A stretch of DNA of 10,014 nucleotides, taken from assembly GCA_021323495.1 (NCBI GenBank), contig JAJQJO010000107.1:1-10014 (forward strand). Direction: 5' to 3'. This DNA is from Cellvibrio sp. (lineage in GTDB: Bacteria; Pseudomonadota; Gammaproteobacteria; Pseudomonadales; Cellvibrionaceae). This document shows, in pieces, positions 6,770 through 10,014 of the stretch. Made by a program: the position numbers and the translations under genes. The number at the start of each line of letters is the position of its first letter. Positions within the stretch are counted from its first letter, which is position 1. Below the pieces are notes generated by a model that saw nothing but the letters and a program-made list of their open reading frames with translations, searched no databases and was not told where the DNA came from.

Positions 6770-6823
6770 CGGGCTGTGATAATGCAATAGCCGTCCGGTG
6801 ATTTCAACACCTCAATCAGCCCG
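6770..6823. repeat. Nested inverted repeats around the FHA promoter
   Basis: Outer arms CGGGCTG (6770-6776) and CAGCCCG (6817-6823) are perfect complements 40 bases apart. Inside is a second pair, GGTG (6797-6800) and CACC (6808-6811), with a 7-base loop that contains the candidate -35 box. There is no T run of the kind needed for an intrinsic terminator. The arms could be operator half-sites or form an RNA stem at the end of the kinase transcript; the sequence does not decide. Confidence 0.4.
6779..6807 (-). promoter_or_regulatory. Candidate sigma-70 promoter of the FHA gene
   Basis: On the minus strand TTGAAA (6807 to 6802; 5 of 6 to TTGACA), a 17-base spacer, then CATTAT (6784 to 6779; 4 of 6 to TATAAT). 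Transcription would start near 6772, giving a leader of about 32 bases before the ATG at 6740. If real, the FHA gene can be expressed apart from the upstream two-component pair. Confidence 0.45.
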
Positions 6824-6828
6824 AATGC

Positions 6829-7548
6829 TTAAGGCAAATAAAGTTTTAGCACACCGCCACCCAAGGGGCCGTCATTAGCGATAGTCATATAACCCTGCCC
6901 TTTCCTGGTTTTGTGCAACTCCAATACTTTTCGTGTGAATAATAATCCCAGGCGGGTATTGCCTGAACTAAATGAAACTGCGGTTTGGGGCAGAGGGCCG
7001 AGCAGCATATTATCCGGATAGCCCTGTCCATCATCTGCAACGGAAATACACAAAAAACCGTTTTCCTCCGTTGCGCTCACCAGTAAATGCTTACGGCAAT
7101 AGCGTGCACAATTTACCACCAGATTATTGAGCACTCCACCAATCAACTCACTGTCAAAATACCAAATCAAATCGCTATCGCAATCTACCTGGATTTCTAT
7201 ACCGCGGGATTTTAATAAAGTGTCGTTGCGCGCAATTTGCTCCTCAATAATATCGATTGGATGGTGTTCGTCAATTACCACTACCATGGTGTTCTCATCC
7301 ATACGGTAGAGCGATAATAATTGTACCAATTCACCATTGATCCGCGCAGCTTCATATTCAAGTGTAGAAAAAAAACGGGCCTGCTCGGCATCTTTAGGCG
7401 GCGAGTTTTCCATCATTGCAGATAAGGTATGTAACAACATTCCCAGTGAATTTTTCATGTCATGCACGCTGGAAGCCAATACAAATGAAAAATCGATGGG
7501 CATTTGGTCGTGACCTGTATTGCCGGCTTTCTGCTCAGATGAACTCAC
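6829..7548 (-). CDS. Cytoplasmic sensor-less histidine kinase
   Basis: Predicted two-component histidine kinase of 239 residues made only of a dimerisation/phosphotransfer domain and an ATPase domain. The H box is SSVHDMKNSLGMLLH with phospho-accepting H29. The N box is GVLNNLVVNCARYC (N142, N146), the G1 box is VADDGQGYPDN (D173, G174, G176), and the G2-like segment is GNTRLGLLFTRKVLELH (196-212). There is no membrane helix, PAS, GAF or HAMP domain; the first 20 residues are a short polar leader. The start is a GTG at 7548, 2 bases after the stop of the regulator gene, with a GAGGT ribosome site (7554-7558) inside the regulator's last codons. This points to translational coupling and a dedicated kinase-regulator pair. 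The input signal must come from a partner protein or the regulator. The kinase assignment is strong; the signal and physiological role are unknown. Confidence 0.9.
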   Translation of the reverse strand: MSSSEQKAGNTGHDQMPIDFSFVLASSVHDMKNSLGMLLHTLSAMMENSPPKDAEQARFFSTLEYEAARINGELVQLLSLYRMDENTMVVVIDEHHPIDIIEEQIARNDTLLKSRGIEIQVDCDSDLIWYFDSELIGGVLNNLVVNCARYCRKHLLVSATEENGFLCISVADDGQGYPDNMLLGPLPQTAVSFSSGNTRLGLLFTRKVLELHKTRKGQGYMTIANDGPLGGGVLKLYLP

Positions 7549-7550
7549 AA

Positions 7551-9197
7551 TTAACCTCGCTTGTTTTTTTCATAAGTACGCATCACAGTGTTATACACAT
7601 CGTTTAGTTGGCGATAACGTTGAAATTGTGGATGTTGGGGGGAAATGATGGCACTGGTTTTGGTAAATGTTTGCTGGATTTTATCGCTTACCCCGGTTTC
7701 AAAGCGAGTTTTTAATTTATCAATCAGGGCTTGCACATAATTCAATCGCAACCCGACATGGTTAGGCAATTTTTGCAGCGCTGTTTTGAATGCATCTGCC
7801 GCTGCGGTAAAATCTTTGGCATTGTAAAAGGCAATTCCTTTTTTATTAATTTCCGCCACCATGAGTTTATTTTTCTCACTGCGCGGTTCGTCCAGCAGGA
7901 CATCCAGATCTTGTAGCTGCTCTTCGTTATTTGCATATTGATGTAGCAGGTCATTCAAACGCTGCTGGGCCTCATCGGTCTTGCCAAGCAAGCGGAGTGT
8001 CCGCACCATCTCAATTTGCACCGGCAATGCGGCTTCTTCTTTGCTATCACCCAGCGCTGCCTGCGCGCTCGACAGTGCCTCTTGTGCCCGTCGTTGATCA
8101 CCGCTACATACCTGCAATTGGCTTTCCAGCAACAAAGATTCAACCCGGCGCAAATTGGTTTTACCGAATTTCTCTTCCAGATTATTAACACAGGAAATTG
8201 CTTCGCGCAGGAACGGTTTGGCCAATTCTTTATCAATTGAAAATAAATCAATCGTGGCCTGCGCAAATAATGAATGAACATCTGCTTTGTCGAAACAGGA
8301 ATTTTCACCCAGTTTAACCGCACGTTTAAGAGCATTGGCGGCTGTGATCAAATCGTTATTCTGTTGCGCCACATCGCCAAGTGCCTGCTGGCGCAGGATC
8401 GATAAGGGGGAAATGTCGGTGGCCTTCTGCAATATATTTTGTAATCCTTCCGAGTCGTTTTGCAGTTTGTATAACTCGGCTTGCAGGTCATAGGCCTTCA
8501 TACACAGTGGGTTTGCCTGCAATATATTTTCCAGCCATTGCTGAGCACCAATAAAATCGTTTTGTGCCAATTTGGTTTTTACCATGCCCAACTGTGCCCA
8601 CTCCAGCTCGCGGTTGTCGAGCACTGTGCGATACACCTCTTCCGCCGCCGCTATATCATCGCGCTTGAGATATAACTGGCCGAGTAGTTTATGGCAGGTG
8701 TTGGCATGGCGGCTGCCTTTGGCAATCAGCTCCTTACAAAGATCAATTGCCAGCTGTTCAGCGCCCGCTTTTTGTGCAGCAAGCACCGCCTTTAACTCGA
8801 CACGCTGTTCGATCATGCGGCTGAGGCGTTGGTCGAGGGCCTTGGGGGTAATGGGTTTGGCGAGATAGGCATCAGGCTCATAGTCGTACGCAGCCATGAT
8901 AATACCTTTGCTGCTTTCGGCCGAGACGAGGATAAACAGGCTGTCGGAACAGGGGTTATCGGTGGTTCGCAGCTCTTCAAGAACCTGCTGGCCACTTTTG
9001 CCTTTGCCCAGATTGTTGTCGCACAAAATCAGGTCATAACTGCGGGCCTTACAATAGCGCAGTGCTTCTTCACCACTGGCTGCAGAGTCGGCATTGCCGA
9101 TCCCCAAATCCATCAACATTTTGTAGAGAGTCCCGCGAAAATTCTCAAAATCATCGATAATCAACGCGTGCATCTTGTAATAGCCAAGATCAGCCAT
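7551..9197 (-). CDS. Response regulator with receiver domain and TPR repeats
   Basis: Predicted response regulator of 548 residues whose output is a protein-binding TPR region, not a DNA-binding or enzymatic domain. The receiver domain (about 9-130) has acidic pocket D15-D16 (LIIDDFENF), phospho-acceptor D60 (LILCDNNLG), S92 (FILVSAESS) and K114 (YLAKPIT), all the residues needed for phosphorylation and switching. From about 140 to 290 helical TPR-like units follow (for example KLLGQLYLKRDDIAAAEEVYRTVL split over two helices, and AGVL-type spacing before NPLCMKAYDLQAELY). A divergent helical stretch comes next, and then a canonical TPR at 449-482 (GIAFYNAKDFTAAADAFKTAL). The ATG at 9197 has a strong GGAGGTGG ribosome site (9202-9209). 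The following gene is its probable cognate kinase, coupled to its stop codon. It starts 88 bases after the CBS-GGDEF gene on the same strand and may be cotranscribed with it; I see no convincing promoter or terminator in that gap. Confidence 0.92.
   Translation of the reverse strand: MADLGYYKMHALIIDDFENFRGTLYKMLMDLGIGNADSAASGEEALRYCKARSYDLILCDNNLGKGKSGQQVLEELRTTDNPCSDSLFILVSAESSKGIIMAAYDYEPDAYLAKPITPKALDQRLSRMIEQRVELKAVLAAQKAGAEQLAIDLCKELIAKGSRHANTCHKLLGQLYLKRDDIAAAEEVYRTVLDNRELEWAQLGMVKTKLAQNDFIGAQQWLENILQANPLCMKAYDLQAELYKLQNDSEGLQNILQKATDISPLSILRQQALGDVAQQNNDLITAANALKRAVKLGENSCFDKADVHSLFAQATIDLFSIDKELAKPFLREAISCVNNLEEKFGKTNLRRVESLLLESQLQVCSGDQRRAQEALSSAQAALGDSKEEAALPVQIEMVRTLRLLGKTDEAQQRLNDLLHQYANNEEQLQDLDVLLDEPRSEKNKLMVAEINKKGIAFYNAKDFTAAADAFKTALQKLPNHVGLRLNYVQALIDKLKTRFETGVSDKIQQTFTKTSAIISPQHPQFQRYRQLNDVYNTVMRTYEKNKRG
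7554..7558 (-). promoter_or_regulatory. Ribosome binding site of the kinase inside the regulator gene
   Basis: GAGGT on the minus strand, overlapping the last sense codons and stop codon of the regulator and spaced 5 bases from the GTG at 7548. It fixes the GTG as the start and makes translational coupling likely. Confidence 0.7.
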
Positions 9198-9201
9198 TAG
9201 T

Positions 9202-9209
9202 CCACCTCC
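9202..9209 (-). promoter_or_regulatory. Strong ribosome binding site of the TPR response regulator
   Basis: GGAGGTGG on the minus strand, with the GGAGG core about 7 bases before the ATG at 9197. It is the closest match in the window to the anti-Shine-Dalgarno sequence and settles the start of the regulator. Confidence 0.75.
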
Positions 9210-9285
9210 ATCGGGAAATTAGACTAAGGATAGCCCAGGATTTCTGCCCTGCTCCGGAATTTGTCTGGTTTCACTTTCGCCGTAT

Positions 9286-10014
9286 TTAATTATCACTTCC
9301 CTGCTGCGGTTTGCGCCGACGCGATTGGAACAGCCGGTTACCACCGTGCATTTTTGCACTGTGTTTTGCTTCTGCCAGCAGTTGCGATACTTGATGGTGG
9401 GTTTTGCAAAACTCCACGTCCGGAGTAACGCAACCTATAGCTAAGGTGAGCGCTCCGAATTTTTGCCGCTCGCCTTTCCGATCGAAACTCCAATAATCGG
9501 TACTACCGGCAGGAAGGAGCTGGGCACTCGCGTCAGCAAAACGGGTTAAAATCCGCTCGCATCGAGCCTGCCAATCGGTACTGCACAATACCAAAATAAA
9601 ATCATCGCCACCCACATGGCCGACGAAATCATTAGGTGTATCGACGCATTCGCATAGAATCCGGCCCAATTGCAAAATAACATCATCACCTGCACTGTAA
9701 CCAAAGGCATCATTAAATGGTTTGAAATGGTTGATATCGCAATAGGCCACCACAAACTGCTTTTTTCCCAGCAATAAATGATCGATCCATTCATAGAGAG
9801 GAACATTGCCTGGCAACTGTGTGAGCGGGTTACTATGGCGCGCAATGCGCAATTTTTCTTCAGTAATCGCGCGCAATAAATCGCGCACCTTACCAACGCC
9901 CAGATAGCGATTGTTATCGCACACAATAAAATCCACGCTCAGGTTCTGTTGGGGATCTTCGCTGATCAGTTGGCCAACAGTTTTTAGATCTGCATTCACA
10001 TCGACAATAATTGA
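9286..10014 (-). CDS. CBS-GGDEF cyclic-di-GMP protein, 5'-truncated (probable EAL-CBS-GGDEF)
   Basis: C-terminal 242 residues of a cyclic-di-GMP signalling protein; the frame stays open to the window edge (it begins Ser-Ile-Ile-Val-Asp), so the GTG at 9999 is not the true start. The first 50 visible residues resemble the end of a CBS pair (IVCDNNRYLGVGKVRDLLRAI). They are followed by the linker helix and NPLTQLPGNVPL, the form this helix takes in EAL-CBS-GGDEF proteins. The GGDEF domain has CDINHFKPFNDAFGYSAGDDV (metal-binding Asp in CDIN) and the signature GGDDF at 9598-9612, with Asp in place of the usual Glu. The inhibitory RxxD site is not conserved (TPND at that place). An upstream EAL domain is predicted, not seen. 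Whether the GGDDF domain makes cyclic-di-GMP, or only binds GTP to control an EAL domain, cannot be told from the sequence. The protein ends in a basic, glutamine-rich tail. Confidence 0.88.
   Translation of the reverse strand, partial: SIIVDVNADLKTVGQLISEDPQQNLSVDFIVCDNNRYLGVGKVRDLLRAITEEKLRIARHSNPLTQLPGNVPLYEWIDHLLLGKKQFVVAYCDINHFKPFNDAFGYSAGDDVILQLGRILCECVDTPNDFVGHVGGDDFILVLCSTDWQARCERILTRFADASAQLLPAGSTDYWSFDRKGERQKFGALTLAIGCVTPDVEFCKTHHQVSQLLAEAKHSAKMHGGNRLFQSRRRKPQQGSDN

Noticed and set aside
7955..8335. Minus-strand open frame of 126 codons inside the regulator gene
   Set aside because: It is an out-of-frame shadow of the TPR region with a basic, Cys-rich composition that does not look like a real protein.
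9546..9926. Minus-strand open frame of 126 codons within the GGDEF gene
   Set aside because: It is a different frame on the same strand as a well-recognised GGDEF domain; Trp/Cys/Ile-rich translation typical of a shadow frame.
1..10014. Mobile elements, CRISPR arrays, tRNA or rRNA genes
   Set aside because: No terminal repeats, transposase or integrase motifs, spaced direct repeats, or RNA gene signatures were seen on either strand.

Overview
The window looks like chromosomal DNA of a motile gammaproteobacterium, possibly from the Pseudomonadales/Cellvibrionales side (a Cellvibrio-like genome is my guess from the general character of the proteins; no search was possible). It is densely coded, has moderate base composition, uses ATG/GTG starts with ordinary Shine-Dalgarno sites, and shows no insertion sequence, phage gene, tRNA, rRNA or CRISPR array. 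No stretch longer than 300 bases lacks a gene; the longest gap is 2689-2914 (226 bases).

Layout: (1) 1-1668, plus strand, the 3' part of slt (soluble lytic murein transglycosylase), ended by a perfect bidirectional terminator at 1684-1722 that it shares with the convergent cheV. (2) 1744-2688, minus strand, cheV (CheW-receiver chemotaxis coupling protein). (3) A divergent promoter region with a perfect palindrome, then 2915-4153, plus strand, an EAL-HDOD protein. (4) A minus-strand block running from the right edge to 4163: the 3' part of a CBS-GGDEF protein (probably an EAL-CBS-GGDEF protein cut by the window edge); a receiver-TPR response regulator; a small histidine kinase with no sensor domain, whose start lies 2 bases after the regulator's stop; a tail-anchored protein with two FHA domains; a DUF5610-like protein; and a small glutaredoxin-like protein.

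Common theme: apart from slt and the glutaredoxin-like gene, all the genes with a recognisable function are signalling genes (chemotaxis, cyclic-di-GMP, phosphorelay, phosphothreonine reading). The DUF5610-like gene has a very good match to a sigma-28 (FliA) promoter directly upstream, which ties it to late flagellar gene expression. The regulator and kinase form a translationally coupled two-component pair with no DNA-binding output and no membrane sensor, so signalling by protein-protein contact is the likely mode. The FHA gene has its own candidate sigma-70 promoter. The best candidates for something undescribed are the sensorless kinase/TPR-regulator pair with its FHA neighbour, and the FliA-controlled DUF5610-like protein, whose leader could hide its ribosome binding site in read-through transcripts but not in transcripts from its own promoter.
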